Positions 16,393 through 30,255 of a stretch of DNA of 64,000 nt are shown piece by piece (the first letter of the stretch is position 1; every line of letters begins with the position of its first letter). The notes under the pieces are model-generated. The model was given only the letters and a program-made list of their open reading frames with translations, made no database searches and was not told the DNA's origin. The translations under genes were made by a program, and so were the position numbers. This DNA comes from Rhodoferax_B sp963512645 (GTDB lineage Bacteria > Pseudomonadota > Gammaproteobacteria > Burkholderiales > Burkholderiaceae_C), in the NCBI GenBank assembly GCA_963512645.1, contig CAUPNM010000019.1, positions 33,811-97,810 of the forward strand, in the 5' to 3' direction.

Positions 16393-16863
16393 TCATTTCT
16401 CGGCAGGGCCATCGGCAGCCTTGCTGTACAAAAACTGGCTGATCAGGTTCTCCAGCACCACTGCCGACTGTGTGGCCGAAATCGTGTCGCCCGCGACCAG
16501 GTTCTTGGCATCGGCACCGGCTTCGATACCGATGTACTGCTCGCCCAGCAGGCCGCTGGTCAGAATCTTCAGCGAGCTGTCTTTGGGGAAAGCGTAGCGC
16601 GGGTCCATGGACAAAGTCACCCGGGCCTGGAAGCTTTTGTCATCAAAAGTGATGCTGTCCACCCGGCCCACCACCACCCCGGCGCTCTTCACCGCCGCCT
16701 TGGGCTTGAGCCCGCCGATGTTGTCAAACTTGGCCGACACGGTGTAGCCGGTCTGGAAGTTCAGCGACAGCAGATTGGCCGACTGCAAGGCCAGAAACAG
16801 CAGCGCCGCGGCCCCCAGCAGCACAAACAAACCCACCCAGATATCGTTTTTAGAACGTTGCAT
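16393..16863 (-). CDS. mlaD: MCE-domain subunit MlaD
   Basis: 156 aa. One N-terminal membrane span (about 9-29, GLFVLLGAAALLFLALQ) is followed by an MCE domain (about 40-120: YTVSAKFDNIGGLKPKAAVK, GVVVGRV, LTSGLLGEQYIGI). It forms the periplasmic hexameric ring of the MlaFEDB complex. It lies nine bases downstream of mlaE, and its TGA overlaps an ATG that could also serve mlaA. Confidence 0.95.
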   Translation of the reverse strand: MQRSKNDIWVGLFVLLGAAALLFLALQSANLLSLNFQTGYTVSAKFDNIGGLKPKAAVKSAGVVVGRVDSITFDDKSFQARVTLSMDPRYAFPKDSSLKILTSGLLGEQYIGIEAGADAKNLVAGDTISATQSAVVLENLISQFLYSKAADGPAEK

Positions 16864-16872
16864 AGCGAAACC

Positions 16873-17655
16873 TTAGATTGAGAACATGGTGGCGGTGAGC
16901 AAAAAGTCCAATGCCAACACTGCCAGCGAGGCCACCACCACCGTGCGTGTTGTCGCCCGCGACACGCCTTCGGGCGTGGGCTGGGCCTCATAACCTTGCA
17001 GCAGGGCCACAAAGCTCACCGTAAAACCAAACACGATGCTTTTGATGACACCGTTGCCCACGTCGAGCCACACGTCCACGCCGCCCTGCATCTGGCTCCA
17101 GAACGAGCCCGCATCGACCCCGATCATCAACACACCCACCACCCAGCCGCCCAGGATACCGACCGCGCTGAACAGCGCTGCCAGCAGGGGCATGGTGATG
17201 ACCCCGGCCCAGAAACGCGGGGCCAGAATGCGCCGCACCGGGTCGACGGCCATCAGCTCCATGGCGCTGAGCTGCTCGCCCGCTTTCATCAAACCAATGC
17301 CTGCGGTGAGCGAGGTGCCCGCGCGTCCGGCAAACAGCAAGGCGGTGACCACCGGGCCCAGCTCGCGCACCAGGCTCAAGGCCACCAGCATGCCCAGCGC
17401 CTCGCTGGAGCCGTAGCGCTGCAAGGTGTAGTAGCCCTGCAAGCCCAGCACAAAACCGACAAACAGGCCCGACACGCTGATCAGCGCCAGTGAATAGTTG
17501 CCCAGAAAATGGATCTGGTCGCGCACCAGGCCAAAGCGCCGCAAAGTGGGCCCCAGCAGCAGCACCAGGCGCACAAACAGGCGGGTGGCGTTGCCAATAT
17601 CGGCCAGCTTGCTGCGCAGCGCAAAGCCTACGTCGGACGGTTTGTACCAGCTCAT
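16873..17655 (-). CDS. mlaE: Phospholipid ABC transporter permease MlaE
   Basis: 260 aa with five or six spans of the MlaE family. The conserved AGRAGTSLTAGIGLMKAGEQ and MELMAVDPVRRILAPRFWAG loops, which contact the MlaF ATPase, are present at about 130-165. It is the inner-membrane core of the Mla transporter. Its ATG overlaps the mlaF TGA. Confidence 0.96.
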   Translation of the reverse strand: MSWYKPSDVGFALRSKLADIGNATRLFVRLVLLLGPTLRRFGLVRDQIHFLGNYSLALISVSGLFVGFVLGLQGYYTLQRYGSSEALGMLVALSLVRELGPVVTALLFAGRAGTSLTAGIGLMKAGEQLSAMELMAVDPVRRILAPRFWAGVITMPLLAALFSAVGILGGWVVGVLMIGVDAGSFWSQMQGGVDVWLDVGNGVIKSIVFGFTVSFVALLQGYEAQPTPEGVSRATTRTVVVASLAVLALDFLLTATMFSI

Positions 17656-18497
17656 GTGGCCCCCCCTTGGGGCGCTTGCAGGCCCGCGCCAAAGTCTTGC
17701 TCCACCGTGGGGCCGGGGTAATGGAAACGTACCGGGCCATCGGGCAGCGCGTGGATGAACTGGTGCACCAGCGGGTCGGTGCTGGCGCGCACCTCGGCCG
17801 GTGTGCCCTGGGCCACGATTTTGCCGTTGGCCAGAATCACCACCTTGTCGGCGATGTGGAAGGTTTCGTCCAGATCGTGCGACACCACCACGCTGGTCAG
17901 GCCCATGGTGTCGTTCAGGTCGCGGATCAGCCGGGCCGCCGTGCCCAGCGAGATCGGGTCCAGCCCGGCAAAGGGTTCGTCGTACATCAGCAGCTCGGGG
18001 TCCAGCGCCATGGCGCGGGCCAGGGCCACGCGGCGCGCCATACCGCCCGACACTTCGCTAGGCATGAGGTCGCGCGCGCCACGCAGGCCCACCGCGCCCA
18101 GTTTCATCAGCACAATGTCGCGCACCAGCGCCTCGGACAGGTCGGTGTGCTCACGCAGCGGAAACGCCACGTTGTCGAACACGCTGATGTCGGTAAACAA
18201 GGCCCCAAACTGGAACAGCATGCCCATGCGGCGGCGCGCGGCGTACCACCCGGCCTGGTCGAACTGGGCGACGTTCTGGCCGTCCAGCAGCAGCTCGCCC
18301 TTCTGGGCCTTGATCTGCCCGCCAATCAGGCGCAGCACCGTGGTTTTGCCGCCACCCGAAGCCCCCATCAAGGCCGTGACCTTGCCGCGCGGAATGCTCA
18401 GCGTGATGCCGTCCAGAATCGCGCGCTCTCCGTACCCGAAGGTGAGGTTGCGGATGTCGACAAGGTTGTCAGTGGAGAGCGGGGCGGAGGAGGTCAT
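17652..18497 (-). CDS. mlaF: Phospholipid ABC transporter ATPase MlaF
   Basis: 281 aa from ATG 18497. Walker A GASGGGKTT, signature VSGGMARRV, Walker B LLMYDEPFAGLD and H-loop VVSHDLDE are all intact. It powers the Mla complex. The start is odd. The ATG directly follows the six-T tract of a strong terminator hairpin, no Shine-Dalgarno sequence is visible, and a longer frame upstream would run through the hairpin. No ATG or GTG start was seen in the next few codons, so either the start is poorly initiated or leaderless, or the hairpin has a regulatory role. Confidence 0.93.
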   Translation of the reverse strand: MTSSAPLSTDNLVDIRNLTFGYGERAILDGITLSIPRGKVTALMGASGGGKTTVLRLIGGQIKAQKGELLLDGQNVAQFDQAGWYAARRRMGMLFQFGALFTDISVFDNVAFPLREHTDLSEALVRDIVLMKLGAVGLRGARDLMPSEVSGGMARRVALARAMALDPELLMYDEPFAGLDPISLGTAARLIRDLNDTMGLTSVVVSHDLDETFHIADKVVILANGKIVAQGTPAEVRASTDPLVHQFIHALPDGPVRFHYPGPTVEQDFGAGLQAPQGGAT

Positions 18498-18532
18498 AAA
18501 AAAGCAAAAGCCGGAACACTTCCGGCTTTTGC
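18498..18532 (-). terminator. Intrinsic terminator after gltD, touching the mlaF start codon
   Basis: Perfect 13-bp stem, GCAAAAGCCGGAA at 18504-18516 against TTCCGGCTTTTGC at 18520-18532, with a three-base loop. Read on the minus strand the stem is followed by six T residues and then immediately by the mlaF ATG (18497). It should end gltBD transcripts about 200 bases after the gltD stop. Nothing else is seen in 18533-18630. Confidence 0.82.
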
Positions 18533-18630
18533 ATGATAAGGGATTGTCCCCATTGTCAGCCTGGCAGTGTCGCGAAATACAAACATACCCGGATGTATGT
18601 ATTAGAGTTTCCACCCCATGCTATGCATTC

Positions 18631-18663
18631 AGGAGCTGCTCACGCCCATGGAATAAGCGCAAA
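18631..18663. repeat. Dispersed intergenic palindrome, copy 1
   Basis: Left arm AGGAGCTGCT at 18631-18640, then a degraded core ending ATAAGCGC at 18653-18660. The full family pattern is an arm like AGGAGCTGCT, a core like CGCTTATTCCATAAGCG and an arm like AAGCAGCTCCT; this copy has lost the right arm. It lies between the gltBD terminator and the gltD stop. Confidence 0.6.
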
Positions 18664-18729
18664 ACCCTGAAAAGGCACTCAAATATCGCACAGCCTCCCT
18701 GCAAGAGATGCCGTGCAAAACCCAGGGGA

Positions 18730-20208
<1,479 letters not shown>

Positions 20209-20234
20209 GATTCGTTCCTATTCTTTACTTGGCT

Positions 20235-24965
<4,731 letters not shown>

Positions 24966-24986
24966 GGCGCTCTCCTATATTGGTTA

Positions 24987-25023
24987 GGACTTGCGTTGCG
25001 CTCAGCGCGCCATACGCAAATCC
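24987..25023. repeat. Imperfect inverted repeat in the gltB leader
   Basis: GGACTTGCGT at 24987-24996 faces ACGCAAATCC at 25014-25023, one mismatch in ten, with a GC-rich loop containing GCGCTCAGCGCGC. The motif resembles the first inverted repeat at 4779-4810, including TTGGTTA just before it. It could be a leader structure for gltB or a remnant of the same dispersed element. Confidence 0.4.
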
Positions 25024-25150
25024 CGGGTGTTTCGCGGGGATTCGAAGCATAAAGCACAGCAACAACAATGCCAAGCAGAATAATAGGGGTCAGATTCCAA
25101 TTAATTCCCGTCTATATCGACCAATCATAAATTAGGGACACATCATAAAT

Positions 25151-25189
25151 AGGAGCTGCTCATGCTTGATTCATAAGCGCAAGAGGCAC
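25151..25189. repeat. Dispersed intergenic palindrome, copy 2
   Basis: AGGAGCTGCT at 25151-25160, core CATGCTTGATTCATAAGCGC to 25180 and AAGAGG after it. It sits inside the RAYT unit just downstream of the transposase stop, directly after two copies of ATCATAAAT (25124 and 25142). Confidence 0.6.
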
Positions 25190-25192
25190 TTT

Positions 25193-25891
25193 TTATTCAG
25201 TTTTTTTGGGCAAAAATGGCCTGCCCGCCGCTGCCTTGGCTACGCGGCGTTCGGTGCGTTTTTGTAAATCCGCCACAAAGCCCGCGTCGCCCAAAGCCCA
25301 GCCACTCAGTGCCGATTGGGTGAGTTGCTGCTGTTGCTCCTCGGTGATGCCTGCATGCACCAATTTGGCGTAGGCCTCCTCGCGTGCAAACGGCGTGTTG
25401 CCCAGCGCCCACCACAGCGGGTGGGGCGTCACCAGTTTGTCGGCCCGTTGGCCAATGTGGTGGCCGTAGCTGGACCAGGCGTAGTCGCGCGGGTCGGCCA
25501 CCAGCCCGGCCCGCACCGGGTTCAGGTCGATGTAGGCCATGCAGGCCAGCAGGTAACGGTCGGTTTGCACCAGGGTGGATTTGTAACGCCCCTCCCACAG
25601 GGTACCGGTGCGGCCCTGCGCATCATTGAAATAACGCACATAGCTGCGGCCCACCGCCTGCATCATCTGCGGCAAAGCTTCTGCCGTGCTGGGCGTGGCC
25701 AGCAGGTGGAAATGGTTGGTCATCAGCACATAGGCGTGGACCTGTACGCCGAACTTCTTGGCGTTCTCGGTCAGCAGGCCCAGCAGCAGGCCGTAATCGC
25801 CCGGATGGACAAAGATAGGCTGGCGGTTGTTGCCGCGCTGGATCACATGGTGGGGATAGCCGGGAACGGTGAGGCGGGGAAGCCGGGCCAT
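25193..25891 (-). CDS. REP-associated tyrosine transposase (RAYT, Y1/IS200-like)
   Basis: 232 aa. The Y1_Tnp fold is clear: PGYPHHVIQRGNNRQPIF at the N-terminus, the HUH motif as MTNHFHLLATP (about 58-68), the segment RYFNDAQGRTGTLWEGRYKS with the likely catalytic Tyr region, and YIDLNPVRAGLV. RAYTs cut and join short REP palindromes and are usually single-copy domesticated genes. The flanking inverted repeats and the hairpin at 25934-25954 are probable substrates. The C-terminal tail is basic. The gene appears intact. Confidence 0.9.
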   Translation of the reverse strand: MARLPRLTVPGYPHHVIQRGNNRQPIFVHPGDYGLLLGLLTENAKKFGVQVHAYVLMTNHFHLLATPSTAEALPQMMQAVGRSYVRYFNDAQGRTGTLWEGRYKSTLVQTDRYLLACMAYIDLNPVRAGLVADPRDYAWSSYGHHIGQRADKLVTPHPLWWALGNTPFAREEAYAKLVHAGITEEQQQQLTQSALSGWALGDAGFVADLQKRTERRVAKAAAGRPFLPKKTE

Positions 25892-25960
25892 ATGCGCAAC
25901 CTAGGGAGTGGATGCGCGATATTAAGCGGGATTAATAGGGTTCTGACCCCTATTATTTCT

Positions 25961-26932
25961 TCAGGGGAGTTCGCGGCCCCGGGCGGCCTCATAGAGCTGG
26001 TACCACGCGCCCCGGCTGAGGGTCACCTGGGTGGCCTGGGCGCAGGCGCGGATGCGCTGGGGGTCGGTGGTGCCGATCACCGGCTGGATACGCGCCGGGT
26101 GCTGCATCAGCCAAGCCAGCACGATGGCCTCATTGGACACGCCGTGGGCTTGCGCCAGTTTCGCCACACAGCCTGCCGTGTGGCGCACGGCGGCGGGCGC
26201 ATCGGCAGGCGCGGCACCGCTGAACCAGCCGCGTGCCAAAGCGCCCCAGGCCTGGAGCTGCAGGCCGTGCTGTTGGGCGTATTCCAGCGTGCCGTCCCAC
26301 GCGAGCGACGATGCGCCCTGCCCGTCATTGAAGCAAGTGACAGCCTCCAGCCAATCGCGCTTGAGCAGGCTCATCTCCAGCTGGTTGACCACCAGCGGCT
26401 CGTCCAGCGCCTGCTGCAACCAGCCGACCTGCGCGGCGTGCATGTTGGATACACCCAAAAAGCGCGCCTTGCCCGCCGCCTTGATCTGCTGCCAGGCCTG
26501 GGCCACCTCGGCGGGCTGCATGAGCGGGTCGGGCCGGTGCAGGATCAGCACGTCCAGGTAGTCGGTCTGCAGGCGGCGCAGAATCGCATCCACGCTCTCC
26601 ACAATATGCTGCGCCGACAGGTCGTAGCGCTTGGGCCCTTCCCCATCGGCAAAACGGATGCCGCATTTGGACTGCAGCAACAGGCTGTGCCGCAGCGACG
26701 GCTGGCGCTGGAACAGGCGGCCAAAGCTCTCTTCGGCCTTGCCCAGCGTGTAGATGTTGGCATGGTCAAACAGGGTGATGCCCGCTGCCAGCGCAGCCTC
26801 GGTGGCGGCCTGGGCCTTGTCCACATCAAGGTCGGTCAGCGGCTGCGTGTCCCAGCCCCCGCCCAGGCCCATGCAGCCGAGCACCAGCGGGCTGGCTTGG
26901 GGTAAAAATTTCTGTAATGGCACAGCAGACAT
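25961..26932 (-). CDS. Aldo/keto reductase
   Basis: 323 aa from ATG 26932. The (beta/alpha)8 family residues are visible: Asp and Tyr in FDHANIYTLGKAEE (about 52-65), Lys in LLLQSKCGI (about 87) and His in DVLILHRPDPL (about 130). NADPH-binding residues lie in GTTDPQRIRACAQA near the C-terminus. It looks like the YdhF branch of oxidoreductases; the substrate is unknown. It starts two bases after the methyltransferase gene, suggesting one transcript. Its 3' end abuts the RAYT unit. Confidence 0.92.
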   Translation of the reverse strand: MSAVPLQKFLPQASPLVLGCMGLGGGWDTQPLTDLDVDKAQAATEAALAAGITLFDHANIYTLGKAEESFGRLFQRQPSLRHSLLLQSKCGIRFADGEGPKRYDLSAQHIVESVDAILRRLQTDYLDVLILHRPDPLMQPAEVAQAWQQIKAAGKARFLGVSNMHAAQVGWLQQALDEPLVVNQLEMSLLKRDWLEAVTCFNDGQGASSLAWDGTLEYAQQHGLQLQAWGALARGWFSGAAPADAPAAVRHTAGCVAKLAQAHGVSNEAIVLAWLMQHPARIQPVIGTTDPQRIRACAQATQVTLSRGAWYQLYEAARGRELP

Positions 26933-26934
26933 CG

Positions 26935-27810
26935 TCAGGCTCCGGGTGTTTCGGGCAACTTGAATCGGGTGGCCAGCAGGGCCGACAGGCCGAACTCTGC
27001 CAGCAGGGCCGTGAGTCGCTCGGCGGCGGCCCGCTTTTTCTGGCCGGTGTGCTTGGCGATGATCAGCTCGTTTTTCATGCTGTGCTCCCAGCCGACCAGC
27101 TCGGTCACGGTGACCTGGTAACCCCAGGCTTCCAGGTACAGGCAGCGCAGCACGTTGGTGATCTGGCTGCCCATTTCGCGGGTGTGCAGCGGGTGGCGCC
27201 AGAGTTCGGACAGCGGGGTTTTCGTCCCGTTCAGGGCTTTGTTCTGGCGCAGGCAGGCCGCTACCTCGGCCTGGCAGCAAGGCACCAGCACCATGGCGCG
27301 GGCGTTCTTTTCCAGGCCAAAGGCAATTGCGTCGTCGGTGGCGGTGTCGCAGGCGTGCAGGGCCGTGACCACGTCGATACGCTCGGGCAGCAGGGCCGAC
27401 TGGGTGGATTCGGCCACGCTCAGGTTCAGAAAGGACATGCGGTCAAAGCCCAGGCGCGCGGCGAGTTCTTGCGACTTGGTGACCAATTCGGCCCGGGTCT
27501 CGATGCCGTAAATATGGCCCGCGCCCAGGGCCTTGAAATACAAGTCGTAGACGATGAAGCCCAGGTAAGACTTGCCCGCGCCGTGGTCGGCCAGGGTCAG
27601 GCCCGTGCTGGTAGCAGGCAGCTCGCCCAGCAGCTTTTCGATGAACTGGAACAGGTGGTAGACCTGCTTGAGTTTGCGCCGCGAGTCCTGGTTGAGCTTG
27701 CCGTCCCGGGTGAGGATGTGCAGCTCTTTGAGCAGCTCGACGGACTGGGCGGGATCGATTTCGGGCGGCAGCGTGGGCGTGGCTACCGGCTTATTTTTGG
27801 GGGTCTTCAT
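26935..27810 (-). CDS. SAM-dependent methyltransferase (Methyltransf_32-like)
   Basis: 291 aa from ATG 27810 (a longer frame begins inside the neighbour). The SAM site reads LADHGAGKSYLGFIVYDLYF (about 81-100), with the acidic strand end IYGIETRAEL. Later motifs are DVVTALHACDTATDDAI and VLVPCCQAEV, whose Pro-Cys-Cys is typical of the methyltransferase domain 32 / METTL25 group. The substrate is not known. The gene overlaps the end of the DUF1415 gene by 20 bases. Confidence 0.82.
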   Translation of the reverse strand: MKTPKNKPVATPTLPPEIDPAQSVELLKELHILTRDGKLNQDSRRKLKQVYHLFQFIEKLLGELPATSTGLTLADHGAGKSYLGFIVYDLYFKALGAGHIYGIETRAELVTKSQELAARLGFDRMSFLNLSVAESTQSALLPERIDVVTALHACDTATDDAIAFGLEKNARAMVLVPCCQAEVAACLRQNKALNGTKTPLSELWRHPLHTREMGSQITNVLRCLYLEAWGYQVTVTELVGWEHSMKNELIIAKHTGQKKRAAAERLTALLAEFGLSALLATRFKLPETPGA

Positions 27811-28360
27811 CGGGCGATTTTCCCACGCCCAGGGCATCCCAACCGCCCTGCCCTAGCGACTCCAGGGTTTGCATGTTGCGTTCGAAGATCATCTCAGCCT
27901 CGGGGAAGGCCGCCACGGCGCGGTCGATGCTGGCCTCGCGCAGCAGGTGCAGGCAGGGGTACGGGGCGCGGTTGGTGTAGTTGGTGATGTCGTCGGCGTC
28001 CGTGCCGCCAAACTGGAAGTCGGGGTGGAAGCTGGCGATCTGCAGCGTGCCTTCCAGCTTCATTTTGCGCAGCACCCGGTCGGCCTGGTCCAGAAAGTCG
28101 TTGTAGTCCAGAAAGTCGTGCAGCACATGGGGCGCTATCAAAAGCGTAGTGTCTCGTGCCGATGGTTCCTGGGCTAGCAGCTCTTTTAGCTCAAAAATGA
28201 GGTCCTGCCGCAGGGCGTCGGTATCGGTGGCGGCGCTCACGGCGTAGTGGATCTGGCCCTTGGTGTGCACGGCTTTGGCAAAGGGGCACAGGTTCAAGCC
28301 GATCACGGCGCGCTCCAGCCAGCGGCGCATATCGTCGATCACGGTCGCGTCGGTCACCAT
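27791..28360 (-). CDS. DUF1415 domain protein
   Basis: 189 aa, one full-length DUF1415 domain. Typical blocks are the N-terminal WLERAVIGLNLCPFAKAV, LIAPHVLHDFLDYNDFLD, the strand IASFHPDFQFGGTDADDI and NRAPYPCLHLLREASIDRA. There is no signal peptide or membrane span. Function is unknown; conserved Cys, His and Asp residues make an enzyme or metal protein possible. It lies two bases after the hypothetical gene upstream and contains a short GCTATCAAAAGCGTAG motif. Confidence 0.88.
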   Translation of the reverse strand: MVTDATVIDDMRRWLERAVIGLNLCPFAKAVHTKGQIHYAVSAATDTDALRQDLIFELKELLAQEPSARDTTLLIAPHVLHDFLDYNDFLDQADRVLRKMKLEGTLQIASFHPDFQFGGTDADDITNYTNRAPYPCLHLLREASIDRAVAAFPEAEMIFERNMQTLESLGQGGWDALGVGKSPDEDPQK

Positions 28361-28362
28361 GC

Positions 28363-29022
28363 TTAGCGCAGAAAACGACTGGGTTGGGCCACCAGCAGGC
28401 GGGCCAGTTCGTCCAGGACGGCGGGGGTGATGTCGGCGGCGGCCAGCTCGGTGGTGTGCACCTCGAAGCCGGTGGCGTTGCTGATGCGAAACGCGAAACG
28501 CGACTGCTCGTGGTCGGGGGTGATGCGCACGCTGCCCAGCAGCTCGGTGGTGTACTCGAAGCGGATCGACAGCAGCTTGTTGGTGTCGGGGTGGCGCTGC
28601 TCCCGCCGGTCATGCTTCAGGTGGCCCAGCGCCAGCCGGGCTTCGACACGTTCCAGCTCGGGCGGAAAGTTGACGCTGACGGCCGCCTTGACCGGTGGCC
28701 CATCCTGGGGCAGCACGCGCCAACCCATGCCGATGTAGTCCGTCACATCCATACCGCCCATGTGGTGTACGCGCTTTTGCCGCACGTCACAGCGAAAGTC
28801 GGCCATCTTCATCGCGGGCCAAGGGGTTTTGCCATCCAGCGTGAAGGCAGCCGCAGGCGGGGTGATGACGTTGAGTTGCTGGGCCAGGTCGGCCAGGTAG
28901 GCCGCCACCGTCTGGCAGGCGGCCTCGGTCTGCGCTACGCGGGCCTCGGCCGACATCTGGGCGGCATTTTGCTGGCTGCGCAGGGCGTGGGCCTGGGTTT
29001 TGAGTTGGTTAAGAAAGCTCAC
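28363..29022 (-). CDS. Conserved hypothetical protein
   Basis: 219 aa from a GTG start at 29022. The N-terminus is an Ala/Gln-rich helix (about 1-50) and the rest is a soluble alpha/beta domain (FRCDVRQKRVHHMGG, FRISNATGFEVHTTELAAAD). I do not recognise the family. It sits between dgt and the DUF1415 gene on the same strand and is closely spaced to both, so it is probably cotranscribed. An in-frame ATG at codon 23 is an alternative start. Confidence 0.75.
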   Translation of the reverse strand: MSFLNQLKTQAHALRSQQNAAQMSAEARVAQTEAACQTVAAYLADLAQQLNVITPPAAAFTLDGKTPWPAMKMADFRCDVRQKRVHHMGGMDVTDYIGMGWRVLPQDGPPVKAAVSVNFPPELERVEARLALGHLKHDRREQRHPDTNKLLSIRFEYTTELLGSVRITPDHEQSRFAFRISNATGFEVHTTELAAADITPAVLDELARLLVAQPSRFLR

Positions 29023-29043
29023 AGGAGGTCTCGTTATTGTTAG

Positions 29044-30174
29044 TTATCCAAGCAGTTTTTGCCCCGTTAAGCGCTCGTGCTCGCGGGCGGCGAAACGGTC
29101 GGTCATGCCAGCCAGGTAGTCGGCCACGGCGCGCGGGGCATTGGCAGCGGCCCGGGCTGCTCTTTCGGTATACGCGGGGGCCATCTCCTGCGGCGCGGCC
29201 AGGTAGGCGTTAAAGAGCTCGTGCACCATGGTTTGCGCTTGCGTAGTCATGGCCATCACCTGGGGGTGGCGGTACAGATTTCTCATCAAAAAACGCTTGA
29301 GTTCCAGCGACTGCGCGCGCATGGCCGGGCTGAAGCACAGTAGTGGCCCGCACTGGCGGGCACCGTCCACGCTGTGCGGCTGGGCAGCTTGCAGGGCGGC
29401 TTGGGTGGCGGCGATCACGTCGTACACCTGGGCGCTGAGCATGCGGCGGATGGACTCGTACAGCACGCGGCGGCCTTTGAGCTGCGGGTGCTCGGCCAGG
29501 GTTTGCTGGTGGAAATGCGCCACCAGCGGCACGTCTTGCAACTGGTCGAGCGTGATCAGGCCAGAGCGCACGCCGTCGTCGATGTCGTGGGCGTTGTAGG
29601 CGATCTCGTCGGCCAGGTTGCAGAGCTGGGCCTCCAGGCTGGGCTGGGTGCGGTCCAGAAAACGCTGGCCGACATCGCCTAACTGCTCGGCGTTGGGGCG
29701 GGAGCAGTGTTTGAGGATGCCCTCGCGGGTTTCAAACGTGAGGTTCAGGCCGTCAAACAGCGGGTAACGCTCTTCCAGCGCGTCCACCACGCGCAGGCTT
29801 TGCAGGTTGTGCTCGAAGCCCTCAAAGTCGGCCATGCAGGCGTTCAGCGCGTCTTGCCCGGCGTGGCCAAACGGGGTGTGGCCCAGGTCGTGGGCCAGGG
29901 CAATCGCCTCAACCAGGTCTTCGTTCAGGTCCAGCGCGCGGGCGATGGAGCGGCCCAGTTGCGCCACCTCCAGCGAGTGCGTGAGCCGGGTGCGGAACAG
30001 GTCACCCTCGTGGTTCAGGAACACCTGGGTTTTGTAGACCAGGCGGCGGAACGCCGTGGAGTGGACGATGCGGTCGCGGTCGCGCTGGAACTCGGTGCGG
30101 GTGGGCGCGGGTGCTTCAAAAAAGCGGCGGCCCCGGGTGTGGGCCGGGTCGCAGGCGTAGACGGCTAGTGGCAT
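29044..30174 (-). CDS. dgt: Deoxyguanosinetriphosphate triphosphohydrolase-like protein
   Basis: 376 aa, the length of the short dGTPase-like group. HD-domain residues are in place: RTRLTHSLEVAQLGRSIAR (first His, about 66), ALAHDLGHTPFGHAG (His-Asp, about 95) and a later Asp in NLADEIAYNAHDIDDGV. The enzyme removes triphosphate from dNTPs and so controls the nucleotide pool. It follows aroB on the same strand after 81 bases that hold a dispersed palindrome. Confidence 0.93.
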   Translation of the reverse strand: MPLAVYACDPAHTRGRRFFEAPAPTRTEFQRDRDRIVHSTAFRRLVYKTQVFLNHEGDLFRTRLTHSLEVAQLGRSIARALDLNEDLVEAIALAHDLGHTPFGHAGQDALNACMADFEGFEHNLQSLRVVDALEERYPLFDGLNLTFETREGILKHCSRPNAEQLGDVGQRFLDRTQPSLEAQLCNLADEIAYNAHDIDDGVRSGLITLDQLQDVPLVAHFHQQTLAEHPQLKGRRVLYESIRRMLSAQVYDVIAATQAALQAAQPHSVDGARQCGPLLCFSPAMRAQSLELKRFLMRNLYRHPQVMAMTTQAQTMVHELFNAYLAAPQEMAPAYTERAARAAANAPRAVADYLAGMTDRFAAREHERLTGQKLLG

Positions 30175-30188
30175 GGATTTATAAGAAA

Positions 30189-30239
30189 TAGGCCTCTAGC
30201 GCTTATTCCATAGGCGCAATCAGCTATTTTATTTATAGC
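30189..30239. repeat. Dispersed intergenic palindrome, copy 3, with attached GCTA...TAGC motif
   Basis: Core GCGCTTATTCCATA at 30200-30213 with a degenerate right half, then GCTATTTTATTTATAGC at 30223-30239, a perfect five-base inverted pair around a seven-base loop. It shows that the short motif seen inside genes is the outer part of the larger repeat. Confidence 0.6.
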
Positions 30240-30255
30240 AAACATAGCCAAAGGC

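Larger units (their letters stand above)
25079..25957. mobile_element. RAYT transposase unit bounded by a 16-bp inverted repeat
   Basis: AATAATAGGGGTCAGA at 25079-25094 is exactly repeated in inverse orientation at 25942-25957 (TCTGACCCCTATTATT). The unit contains one Y1-type transposase gene and one copy of the window's dispersed palindrome. At the right end AATAGGG (25934-25940) and CCCTATT (25948-25954) also form a seven-base hairpin, the kind of REP-like sequence that RAYT enzymes recognise. No target duplication was made out. Confidence 0.65.
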
